Shown in pieces: positions 55,216-64,000 of a stretch of 64,000 bases of DNA. A model generated the notes under the pieces. That model did not search any database and was not told where the DNA came from. It saw nothing but the letters and a program-made list of their open reading frames with translations. Origin of the DNA: Begonia masoniana. Taxonomy: Eukaryota; Streptophyta; Magnoliopsida; Cucurbitales; Begoniaceae. Location: positions 44,286,655 through 44,350,654 of the forward strand of contig CM039503.1 in NCBI GenBank assembly GCA_022432975.1, read 5' to 3'. Position 1 is the first letter of the stretch. Each line of letters starts with the position of its first letter. A program made the position numbers and the translations under genes.

Positions 55216-58200
55216 TGTGACAGCTCGAAACCGGAACCCGATCGGAGTCCGGGATCGGAACCATCACTCCGGACATTTAACGGAAAACGGTGACTATTTT
55301 TTTTTTAAACAGGACAGTCAGAAGAAACAGTGAACAGAATATTTACTAACTTTAAAACTTCGCAGAGAGAGAGAGTTCTCTGGTGTTGAAATCAAACAGG
55401 GGAAAAACAGTTAAAACCGAACTACAGGGTAAACAACAGAAGAAGATCAGAATCCTTGGAACAAAATTAGAAAAATATATTAATTGTTGGACCACAGAAA
55501 TGAACGACAGATGAATACAGGAAGCAGAGCACTTTAAGCATTTAACTTTGAACGTACTAAATCGAGTTCAGATTAATGCAGAAAATAACAGAACTAAAAG
55601 CCAGTAGGTTTTAAGCGGAAGGAATGAAAACCAGTCTTCGGTGAAAATATATAAGACAGAGAATGAACTGTGATCGGAAGATGCAAAGTGTGAACAGTAA
55701 CCGGAAGATGCAAGTGTGAACAGTAACCGGAAGATGCAAAGTGTGAACAGTAACCGGAAGATGCAAGGTGTGAACAGTAACCGGAAGATGCAAGTGTGAA
55801 CAGTAACCGGAAGATGCAAGGTGTGAACAGTAACCGGAAGATGCAAGGTGTGAACAGTAACCGGAAGATGCAAAGTGTGAACAGTAACCGGAAGATGCAA
55901 AGTGTGAACAGTAACCGGAAGATGCAAGGTGTGAACAGTAACCGGAAGATGCAAGTGTGAACAGTAACCGGAAGATGCAAAGTGTGAACAGTAACCGGAA
56001 GATGCAAGTGTGAACAGTAACCGGAAGATGCAAGGTGTGAACAGTAACCGGAAGATGCAAAGTGTGAACAGTAACCGGAAGATGCAAAGTGTGAACAGTA
56101 ACCGGAAGATGCAAAGTGTGAACAGTAACCGGAAGATACAAGTGTGAACAGTAACCGGAAGATGCAAAGTGTGAACAGTAACCGGAAGATGCAAAGTGTG
56201 AACAGTAACCGGAAGATGCAAGTGTGAACAGTAACCGGAAGATGCAAAGTGTGAACAGTAACCGGAAGATGCAAAGTGTGAACAGTAACCGGAAGATGCA
56301 AGTGTGAACAGTAACCGGAAGATGCAAAGTGTGAACAGTAACCGGAAGATGCAAAGTGTGAACAGTAACCGGAAGATACAAGTGTGAACAGTAACCGGAA
56401 GATGCAAAGTGTGAACAGTAACCGGAAGATGCAAAGTGTGAACAGTAACCGGAAGATGCAAAGTGTGAACAGTAACCGGAAGATGCAAAGTGTGAACAGT
56501 AACCGGAAGATGCAAGTGTGAACAGTAACCGGAAGATGCAAGTGTGAACAGTAACCGGAAGATGCAAAGTGTGAACAGTAACCGGAAGATGCAAAGTGTG
56601 AACAGTAACCGGAAGATGCAAGTGTGAACAGTAACCGGAAGATGCAAGTGTGAACAGTAACCGGAAGATGCAAAGTGTGAACAGTAACCGGAAGATGCAA
56701 GTGTGAACAGTAACCGGAAGATGCAAAGTGTGAACAGTAACCGGAAGATGCAAGGTGTGAACAGTAACCGGAAGATGCAAAGTGTGAACAGTAACCGGAA
56801 GATGCAAGTGTGAACAGTAACCGGAAGATGCAAAGTGTGAACAGTAACCGGAAGATGCAAAGTGTGAACAGTAACCGGAAGATGCAAGTGTGAACAGTAA
56901 CCGGAAGATGCAAGTGTGAACAGTAACCGGAAGATGCAAAGTGTGAACAGTAACCGGAAGATGCAAGTGTGAACAGTAACCGGAAGATGCAAGTGTGAAC
57001 AGTAACCGGAAGATGCAAAGTGTGAACAGTAACCGGAAGATCTTAAAGAAATCAATTACATGGATACGCTCTAAACCAGACAACGTCCATGCACAGACTA
57101 ACAGAAAATATTCCACCACAAATTCCAGAATAACTTCAAACATAGTCTAACTGTCAGATATACAGAAGTTTTAAACATCAAAACAATTTCCACATGAAAA
57201 CACGACAGGAACTAAAAATCCAACTGCATGGATCGATTTTAAACTTTGAACGATCCATGCATGACCTAAAATGAGAAATTTCAAACAGATCAGAATAACT
57301 CAAAACACATTTTATACAACTGTCGTTTACCGAGGTTTAAAAGAACTTGAACACCAAAAACCAGTACATTATTCAAATTTCTAACAGAATCTTAGCAGAG
57401 CTTTTTAAACAAAACAACATCATTCCAGATATGGATTTCACATAAAAACTTGAACCTCAAACAGAAGAATGTCTGACAGCAGCAACCAAAACCCGAGAGC
57501 TCGTCCACCAGCCACCTATTCCTCAGTTTGAGGCACGAAGTCCTCAGTCACGGGTTACAGTACCTACAACAGGGAGTTCACCTATGAGTCTAAACTCAGT
57601 AAGAACATAATCAACATGCAGTGATGCAAAATGCTATGCATGCAGTTTTCAGAAAAACGGTGACAGAACATTACATTACATTTCACTGCACATGGTGGTA
57701 TAAGTGAGGCTTATAGAGGAACTGGCGCATAAACATACATAACATAACAGGACATGACACTGGTTAGTAATTTTTCCGGGTCCCAGGGAAGGACAAGGTA
57801 CAGGGTATCCTTGGCGGGGATAAATTTTTAAGTCCCTGAGAAGGACAAGAACAGGATGCCAGTCCTCGTCCACACTTAACCATACATTCATTACAGGTTT
57901 TATCTTACTTAACTTCAAAACTGTGTACATAAAACGTTTACATGATTTTACAGAAAAACGGGTATGCATGGATGGTGCTTGAACCTAAAATAACAGGCAA
58001 CAAGAATATCACAATAGAGAGTGAAACAAAACCAGACAACTCAGAACTTATTCTAACTTTTCTACCCAAAACGAACCGACAGAACTGATACTCCTAGTAC
58101 CTCCAAGTTGCAGGGCCTTAAGGGCCAACCTACGGCATGAACTTACCTGGTTGCTGTCGCGTTGATGTTCTGAATGTGTCAGAAATGCTCGGACCTGTAG

Positions 58201-58860
58201 CATGCATGTAGAGAATTTAAAACACGCTACAAATGCTAACTAATAAGCTGTTAGAAATCAACAGCAGCATCTTTCAAATCCTTAGAAAACAACAACGTGT
58301 TTTCATCCAAAAACAGTGAGTTTTCACAAATACCGAAACCCTAAACTTCGGTAAAAACTCACTTTTTAACTTATCCAAAATGTTAGCTTTAGTAGACGTT
58401 TACCTTTACTGTAGAGTTTGCGAGCCTTGATCGTGTTACCTCTATGCGCCTCAAACCTTGATCGAAGAAAATGGAAGAACGGAGGAAAGGAGTTCTGTCG
58501 CTTGGAGAAGAAACTAAAATAAAGAGAAGAAGAGAGAATACATAGAAGAGAAGATGGGAAAAATGCAAGGTTTTCACGTAGCAGAGAGAGAAGAAGGCAC
58601 AAAGGGAGAGAGAATGCTTGTCTTCTTCAACAAGTTGCCAAATGTCAATCCTCCATTAGTTTACTTCCACCAACCTTAATTGCTTCCTAAATTGCCCCTC
58701 TTTGGTTTCCAACTAAATTGTTATTTAGTTCGTTGTTTCGGTTACACCTCAGCTTGGTTTCTCCCTCAAGTTCGATAAAATATTCACTATATTAATAGTG
58801 AAATAATCCCAATCGATAATTCAAGGGATAATTTCATGGCCAAAAATGCCGGGTGTTACA
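55216..58860 (-). mobile_element. Solo LTR S3 (3645 bp) with internal minisatellite
   Basis: Bounds are TGTGACAGCTCG and GGGTGTTACA, with a perfect TSD, ttttc (55211-55215 and 58861-58865). There is no PBS, PPT or polyprotein. On the minus strand a CCAG/GTAAGT donor (58146) and a GTTGTAG acceptor (57564) enclose the near-repeated 'gtcccagggaaggacaag' and 'gtccctgagaaggacaag' (57780-57850). The 26/27-bp array is nearer the sense 3' end. The rest (57050-58860) shows no gene. Confidence 0.92.
55671..57041. repeat. 26/27-bp minisatellite, about 52 copies
   Basis: The unit gtgtgaacagtaaccggaag continues atgcaa, or atgcaaa or atgcaag. Unit lengths of 26 and 27 alternate irregularly. A rare variant (gataca) appears twice, at 56135 and 56375, with at least three following units identical, showing a copied block of about nine units (240 bp). 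All three minus-strand frames stay open across the array because the unit has no stop codons on that strand; these are not genes. Confidence 0.97.
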
Positions 58861-59553
58861 TTTTCTGATTTTGAAAACATGAATTTTGTTTTAGTTGTAG
58901 GTTGTTATTCTGGATTTATAAAATTGTGGATTTATATTGTTTGAATAGCTGCTGTTAAAATTTACAAGTTCTTTAGTAGGCAGAGTTGTCTGTTTGTTTA
59001 GAGTGTTACTGTTCACCGGTGGATGTAGTCTATCGGTAGGTGTAATCTATCGGTGGATGTAGTCTATCAGTGTATGTAGTCTATCGGTGGATGTAATCTA
59101 TCGGTGGATGTAGTCTATCGGTAGATGTAGTCTATCAGTGGATGTTGTCGAACGGAAGACGTACGTAATAGGTTTTGTCGTTTTATGATCGGTGGACGTG
59201 AGTAATAGGTTTTTGTCATTCTATGATCGGTGGACATTAGTAATAGATTTTTGTCATTTTGTGATCGGTGGATGCTGAGGGTTACTATCGTTCGAAGGAT
59301 TCGATCGGTGGACGTGAGCGGTGGTTGTGGGTAGTCGACATGTCGTTCGACTGTCACTGTTTAGCGGTAGATGTCTTTGTTTCTTTAGCGGTGGATGTGG
59401 GTAGTCGACATAACGTTCGACTGCACTGTTTAGCAGTGGATGCCTTCTATTTCCGTCTCTACCACTGAGACCATTTTGTTTCTGCTTCTGCCGCTGACAC
59501 TGTTTAGCGGTGGATGCCTTTTGTTTCTATTTCTATCGCTGGAACTGTTCAGC
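58861..59553 (+). repeat. T2 3' LTR, part 2
   Basis: Resumes after S3 (ttttctgatttt). It carries the short 17-bp array (59024-59145) and the cggtgga[t/c]g modules, and is cut by S4; TSD tcagc at 59549-59553. Confidence 0.94.
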
Positions 59554-60389
59554 TGTAATGCCCGGCTTTACGGGATTTATTTTTATTCCAATATATACGG
59601 CCATTTTGTGAGTACGACAGGTTAAGCCCGTTTTGCGAACGGAAAGTTTTGACGATGCCGTAATAATAAATTGGAATTTATGATAAAATATGAGAATTTT
59701 AGAAAATAGGATCGTTAGTTAAATAACGAGACAATTGGAAGAAGAAATTTAAATTAAGTGGACGGGCGATTTGGTAAATTGCAAACCCAAAGTTTTAATT
59801 AGAATTCAAAAACACCTTCATTTTCCCCTCACTCACGCCAACTTCATTTCCCTCTCCCTCACCGTGCGACGTTCTCCTCTCCACAGGCGATTCTCTTCGA
59901 CGTCGACTATCCTTCTCCTCCGGCGACTTGATCCTTCCCGTTTCTACTCCGTCATCACTCTCTAGGTAAGGCTCTACACTTTTGGAACGTTAAATAGCAA
60001 TTTCTAGGGTTTAAAACAATTAGGGTTTGTTAGGGTTTTCGTCGGAAATGTGAATCGATGTTTGTGATTGATAGGTTGAGCTTAGTTATGCCTCTAATAG
60101 ACGTATTGATAGTTATCGGAGCTTAGTTCATCGATTTGTTGAGGTGTATTGAAGCATTGGTTAACTTGGAGCTTAAAAACCTCCATTAATGGGGTTTTTG
60201 AAATGCCGAGCGCGAATTGCTCGACGAAATGCCTCAACGAACTAAAATAGAGTTTAGGAGAATTTTCTATAGTTAGGAGTTAGCAATTTTTGGAGTTTGG
60301 TGATTTAGACTCGATTTAATACGTATGTTGTGAAATGTTATATGTGAACAAGCATTTGTGGACGAAGCTCGGTGAACAACGGACGCGAG

Positions 60390-60944
60390 GTAAGTCTCTG
60401 TGACTTGTTTGGCCGTCTTGGCCTACACCGTATGAATTGAGTCGATTGAGGAGATTGGAGATATGTGCGTTTGGGTGATTAGGACGGGTAGTTAGGTTAC
60501 TTTATGTTATAGAATGTTTAGTATTTGTTGATGTTCAATGCTTTATTGTCATTGTTTTGTTATTGTTATAGCATCGAGCATGTTCATGCATTATTTTCTA
60601 AGCACGCATGCAAAATGAATTTCAAAGTATTTTTACATGGAAAAAGGTAAACAAAGTACATAATTGAACAACAGAGATAATCACGCCGGGTGCGGTGGTT
60701 CAGGCATGGCTGTCGGAGGAAGCATGCTTTCCCCCCGTGTTAGATCCGAGGGGCTATCCAACCGCTGGGATGTGCCGCTCCTATCTAACGAGAGTGAAGC
60801 CCCTGGGTGACCCAGAGACACCTAAACAAAGAAAAGAAAAGAAATGCAAAGAATACATAGTTTGAAAGAGCATAACATAGCATACATTTGCGTTCACTTA
60901 GATTTACTGAGCCCCTAGCTCACGTGTTTAATTCTATGGTGTAG
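60390..60944 (+). other. Candidate intron in S4 LTR
   Basis: Donor gcgag/gtaagtct and acceptor ggtgtag/gtgacc are 555 bp apart. S2 has the same donor (cgag/gtaagt) and acceptor (ggtgtag/gtg) on its sense strand, 595 bp apart, although the sequence between has diverged. Confidence 0.42.
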
Positions 60945-61462
60945 GTGACCTTGAGACAGGTGAGGAAGACGTCCCTCTGCCTGATGTATGAACATGTTGA
61001 AGGAGGAGGCCCGTGGGAGTGCGCTGGCAGTCGGAGCGTGATTTTGACCCGTGGGGACATAGGTAAATATTTTGGGATTTCAATAGAAAGAAAATAGGAA
61101 ATTTGTATAGATAATGTTTTTGAATGCTTGGGTCTGGATAGGTACTTTGTGGTGTTTTATTTTTGAAAAAAATGAATATGTTTTGGTAATGTTTTGGTGT
61201 TTCAAAAACAGGAGGTATGTTAAACTTTTAAACGGAACCACGCGATTTGTTTGAGAAATCGGTAACGTTTAAATGTGTTTTTAGTTGAGTTAGGAGTGAT
61301 TGGTAAAGTGGGGTAGTAAAGTGTTTTTATTGTTATGAAAGTGTGTAAAGAAATGATGAAGATATGAGGTAGAGAAGAATATTGCAATGCGTATGGTTTT
61401 GTTGAGTGTTGAATGGTTAAGTGAATTGCAGGGCGTGAAACGGGAAGTGAGAAGCAGCCTCT

Positions 61463-61693
61463 GGATTTCAAAATCCAGAGGCAGTGGCGAATAGCCGCCT
61501 GAGGGACGCGAGCAATCGCCCCTCCCTTTGCTTGAAATTGCCAAGCGGCGATAGTAATCGCTGCCCTCTGGAGAAATCCAGAGGGTGTGGCGATTGATCG
61601 CCACAATTGTGGTGATCAATCGCCACAAGCGATTGCAACAGGCGATTGTGCCTGTTGCAATCGCCACATGTTCTGCCATTTTAGGCAGAACAT
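61463..61693. repeat. Hairpin cluster in S4
   Basis: Successive inverted repeats: cctctggattt/aaatccagagg near 61463; ctctgga/tccagag near 61566; a 40-bp palindrome at 61587-61626 with one mismatch; a 15-bp stem gcgattgcaacaggc with a 6-nt loop at 61629-61664; and atgttctgcc/ggcagaacat at 61668-61693. It lies about 250-480 bp before the LTR end, as in S2. Confidence 0.92.
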
Positions 61694-61947
61694 ATATAAA
61701 AATAAAAATAAAAAGAAAAAAAAAATTTAAAATAACTTTAAACTAAATGTTTTCTTTATTACTTAATTGTTTAAATAGATTGTTTTAAGTTTATTTTACA
61801 TAGTTTTAAAACGAAAATTTTAAACACTGTTAATAATTTCAATTATGATTTAAAAAGTTTTATTCCGCTAGAATGAGAGATTTAAAGTTTGTACGTATAA
61901 AAAAAATTTTATACGGAAAAATTAAGGGTAGGTTTTGGGTCGTTACA

Positions 61948-62175
61948 TCAGCGGTGGACGCGTTCTGTTTTGTTTTGTTTTCTTTCAACCAACAGTCCTT
62001 AATATTTTAATTATTTAATGAATGTCGTTTTATACAAATATTTTCTGCTGCAAGTTTTTACGTTTAAGGATCAAATTTTGATTTTTGAGTAAAATTTTAA
62101 GATTTTCTCATAATGTCATAGTGTAGTTCAGTATTATGAGTAACGAACCGGGTTTATATAATTCGGGGCGTTACA
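61948..62175 (+). repeat. T2 3' LTR, part 3
   Basis: Last 228 bp, ending GGCGTTACA at 62175, matching 48267-48494. It is followed by gtttt, the right TSD of T2. Confidence 0.94.
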
Positions 62176-62788
62176 GTTTTGGTGAAGTTTGCAAAGACTT
62201 AATGTCATCTCGTGTTATATTGAAATTTGTTTCTGTTTTACTTACTCACAGAAACTTTTATCGTATGCATGAGCATATTAATTCAGCTTACTCATTCAGC
62301 ATATTACGATGAGAAAGTCATCTGTTGAGTTATGTGGTAATTAGAAAGTTTTGTGATCTGATTGTGCATCATTTAAGTTCACTGTCTTGCTTTGTTCTTT
62401 CTTGTTGTTGCGACAAACACCAAGGATGAACTGCATCATTATTGAGCACCATTGATAACAATGGTATTCTGTTTTATGAACTATTGTGATTTAGCCTGAA
62501 GTATCACTATAGTATTCTGCTTCTTCTGGAAAGAAAAATTTTCTCTGTTACATTTCTCTGGTTGTTTATCTTTTATTGTCTGTTGGATATAGGTTACATC
62601 TTAGTCTGCGTCATCAATAATAGCTTGCATGATATATGTGGAACGCAAACTTTGATAGCTCTCTTTGTTGAGATATTATTGTTTAACTTGTTTCATTATT
62701 TTTCTCCCTGATTAGTTTCCCTTATTATTTTAATCATCTAATTCCTTTGTGGTAAACTTTTAATTCTGATTAAATTACATCCCCTAAA
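62176..62788 (+). other. E0 leader, last part
   Basis: T-rich non-coding sequence resuming after T2 and running to the gag ATG at 62789. No gene seen. It continues the leader from 37831/46387. Confidence 0.72.
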
Positions 62789-63923
62789 ATGTTCAATAAT
62801 AAGGAAACATACTATAATTATAATCGGTATCTTAATGAACCAAACTATGATTATTTTGATAATTATGAAGGAAGGAAAAATGATAACAGATATTATCAAG
62901 AACCTCCTAAGAAAATTCAATCCCCATATTACCAAAATCATCATAAAATAAATGAACCCAACCATAGTTATTATGATGAACCCAAATATTATCTAGAAGA
63001 TCCTTGTGGCAATAAGTATCAATTAAACCACCTTAATGAAAAAAGAATTTCCCAAACATTCAAATATAAATTTCCTACAGAAGAAAACTTAGAGAATAAT
63101 TATGAAGAACACAATATTTCCCCATCTAAAACACCAAACCCGAAAGTTAATACATCTAACTTACAAAAACAATTAGATGATTCAAGCCACAAACTTAAAC
63201 AATGGTTATTGGAGAAAGATTTTGATTATGATTTGCTTAAGAAAACTTCCCCAAATTATTATCAAGATACTTATGAAAGAAGTCCTCAACCGTACCATAG
63301 ATCATCAAATAACCACCCTAATAAGATTTCAATACCTTATTTTAGTGGAAATCCCGAGGAATTAAATGAATGGATAGATGGGATAGAGAAGCCATTTAAG
63401 TTTGATGATTATTCTGAAAAGGGAAAAATTAACGTAGCCTCTAAGAAGTTCACTGGTTATGCTAGCTATTGGTGGGATAATCTTTTGGCGGAAAGAAAGA
63501 GATGGTGAAGATGAAGTTACCACTTGGATGGAGATGAAGAATTTAATGAAAAGGAATTTTGGTCCAAGTAACTACCAACAAGAGTCAAACACTTGGTATC
63601 TTCCTAGAAGACCAAGCTCAACCAAACCACCGCCTACCTTAGAGCCATACTATGATAAGCTTGTGAGGAAGAAACCTTACAAAATAATTGAAAAGAAATG
63701 CTTAGAAGAAAACACCTCAAGTCAAGACCTAGAGCTAGGGATATCAAGTGCCTCCAATGCTTTGGATTTGGACACCTAGCCTCTATATGTCCTAGCAAAC
63801 CTTCAATGAACTTAAGAGAACACACCTCAACAACGAGAACCAAAGCCATTAAATGTTTTCATTGTTTAGAGTTTGGACATGTAGCATTTCTATGCCCTAT
63901 CAAGACCTCAAGGAAATTATTAG
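62789..63923 (+). pseudogene. E0 gag (Ty3 type), broken
   Basis: Starts MFNNKETYYNYNRY. The first ~120 residues are rich in Asn, Tyr and Glu. The capsid domain follows at residues ~180-239: ISIPYFSGNPEELNEWIDG, FKFDDYSEKGKI, SYWWDNLLAERK. A one-base shift near 63500 moves the frame to GEDEVTTWMEMKNLMKRNFG, and another near 63700 leads to two CX2CX4HX4C knuckles (CLQCFGFGHLASIC and CFHCLEFGHVAFLC). The segment between capsid and knuckles is shorter than usual for this gag type, suggesting an internal deletion. The gene is cut at 63924 by an LTR. Gag would coat E0 RNA. Confidence 0.88.
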
Positions 63924-64000
63924 TGTAGCGACCCTAAAACTGTACCCTTAATTTTCCCGTATTATTATTTTTTTATCCTTATAAACTTTAAGTTTAACGT
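63924..64000 (-). mobile_element. LTR S5, first 77 bp at window edge
   Basis: TGTAGCGACCCTAAAACTGTACCC matches the plus-strand start of S2 and the inverted end of S4 with a few changes. It interrupts E0 gag. The flank attag (63919-63923) is the expected left TSD. The rest is outside the window. Confidence 0.82.

Larger units (their letters stand above)
59554..61947 (+). mobile_element. Solo LTR S4 (2394 bp), same family as S2 and S5
   Basis: TGTAATGCCCGG...GGGTCGTTACA with a perfect TSD, tcagc (59549-59553 and 61948-61952). Its reverse complement starts like S2 and S5 (tgtaacgaccc...). It has a CT-rich, gene-5'UTR-like stretch (59800-59965) ending in tctag/gtaagg, then gag/gtaagt (60390) and ggtgtag/gtgacc (60944), and a hairpin cluster near the 3' end. 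The 64-codon open frame at 59771 lies over the CT-rich stretch and is unlikely to be a gene. Confidence 0.93.
46388..62175 (+). mobile_element. Ty3/gypsy chromovirus T2 (Tekay/Del-like), with three insertions
   Basis: 5' LTR 46388-48494, internal 48495-53985, 3' LTR 53986-62175 in three pieces. Left flank atttt and right flank gtttt (62176-62180) give a TSD with one mismatch. It is a close relative of T1 in gag and pol, but with a different LTR sequence. It contains a Cassandra TRIM in gag and solo LTRs S3 and S4 in the 3' LTR. It retains the complete RT that T1 has lost. Confidence 0.95.
6282..64000 (+). mobile_element. Ty3-type LTR retrotransposon E0 (outer host element, incomplete)
   Basis: The 5' LTR starts TGATACACC at 6282, interrupting the copia frame, and its end GTGTATCA is found at 29663-29670, just after T1. 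A PBS (TGGTATCAGAGC) follows at 29673, then a long leader, and gag starts at 62789. The leader is broken by C1, C2 and T2. Stripped of insertions, the visible E0 sequence is an LTR of about 0.97 kb, a leader of about 2.2 kb and part of gag. The remainder of gag, pol, the 3' LTR and the right TSD lie beyond 64000. The clade is not assigned. Confidence 0.8.

Noticed and set aside
55568..57143. Long minus-strand open frames (474-510 codons) as a repeat-protein gene
   Set aside because: All three frames are open for the same reason (a stop-free 26/27-bp unit), and frame changes with unit length. It is a minisatellite.
59771..60944. Host gene with 5'UTR, coding start and introns
   Set aside because: The gene-like CT-rich stretch and splice-like sites lie within S4, bounded by LTR termini and a perfect TSD, and recur in S2. 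The open frame is only 64 codons.
61220..61679. Two ~128-codon minus-strand frames in S4
   Set aside because: They cover the hairpin cluster and overlap each other in different frames; LTR sequence.

Overview
This window is plant nuclear DNA made almost entirely of nested LTR retrotransposons and satellite arrays; I found no host protein-coding gene. Evidence for a plant: three long-LTR Ty3 elements of chromovirus (Tekay/Del) type, initiator-Met-tRNA primer sites (TGGTATCAGAG), Ty1/copia elements, and a Cassandra TRIM carrying 5S-rRNA-like sequence. The species cannot be told from the sequence. Every pol or gag reading frame is broken.

Nesting, oldest first, resolved by 5-bp target-site duplications (TSDs). 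C0 is a minus-strand copia remnant (4259-6281). It is split by solo LTR S1 (5301-5929), bounded on the left by an LTR end (to 4258) that follows a 56-bp satellite (1-3440), and cut on the right by Ty3 element E0 (6282 to beyond the window). E0 has its 5' LTR interrupted by T1 (7216-29627, TSD ttgct). T1 has its 3' LTR interrupted by minus-strand T3 (15788-27668, TSD ccctc), whose own LTR is interrupted by solo LTR S2 (24290-26823, TSD aagac). The E0 leader then carries minus-strand copia C1 (30718-37330) and Ty3 element T2. An 8.56-kb segment (E0 leader + C1 + start of the T2 LTR) is tandemly duplicated (30190-38753 and 38754-47309), giving copia C2 (39285-45891). T2 (46388-62175) holds a Cassandra TRIM in gag (49402-50226, TSD aagtt) and two solo LTRs in its 3' LTR: S3 (55216-58860, TSD ttttc) and S4 (59554-61947, TSD tcagc). 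E0 gag finally appears at 62789 and is cut by another LTR (S5) at 63924.

Three themes stand out. First, tandem arrays sit inside LTRs: a 17-bp unit at 137 copies in the T1 5' LTR against 8 in its 3' LTR, a 26/27-bp unit in S3, a 47-bp unit in T3, and probably the 56-bp satellite at the left edge. Second, LTRs of several families share an intron-like block (CAG/GTAAGT donor, TGTAG/GTGA acceptor, about 0.5-0.7 kb apart) that encloses local repeats. Third, most in-frame stops in T1 and T2 are C-to-T or G-to-A changes, as expected for deaminated methylcytosine in silenced elements.

No working gene system is present. The window is a record of successive insertion, LTR recombination, satellite growth, duplication and mutational decay.
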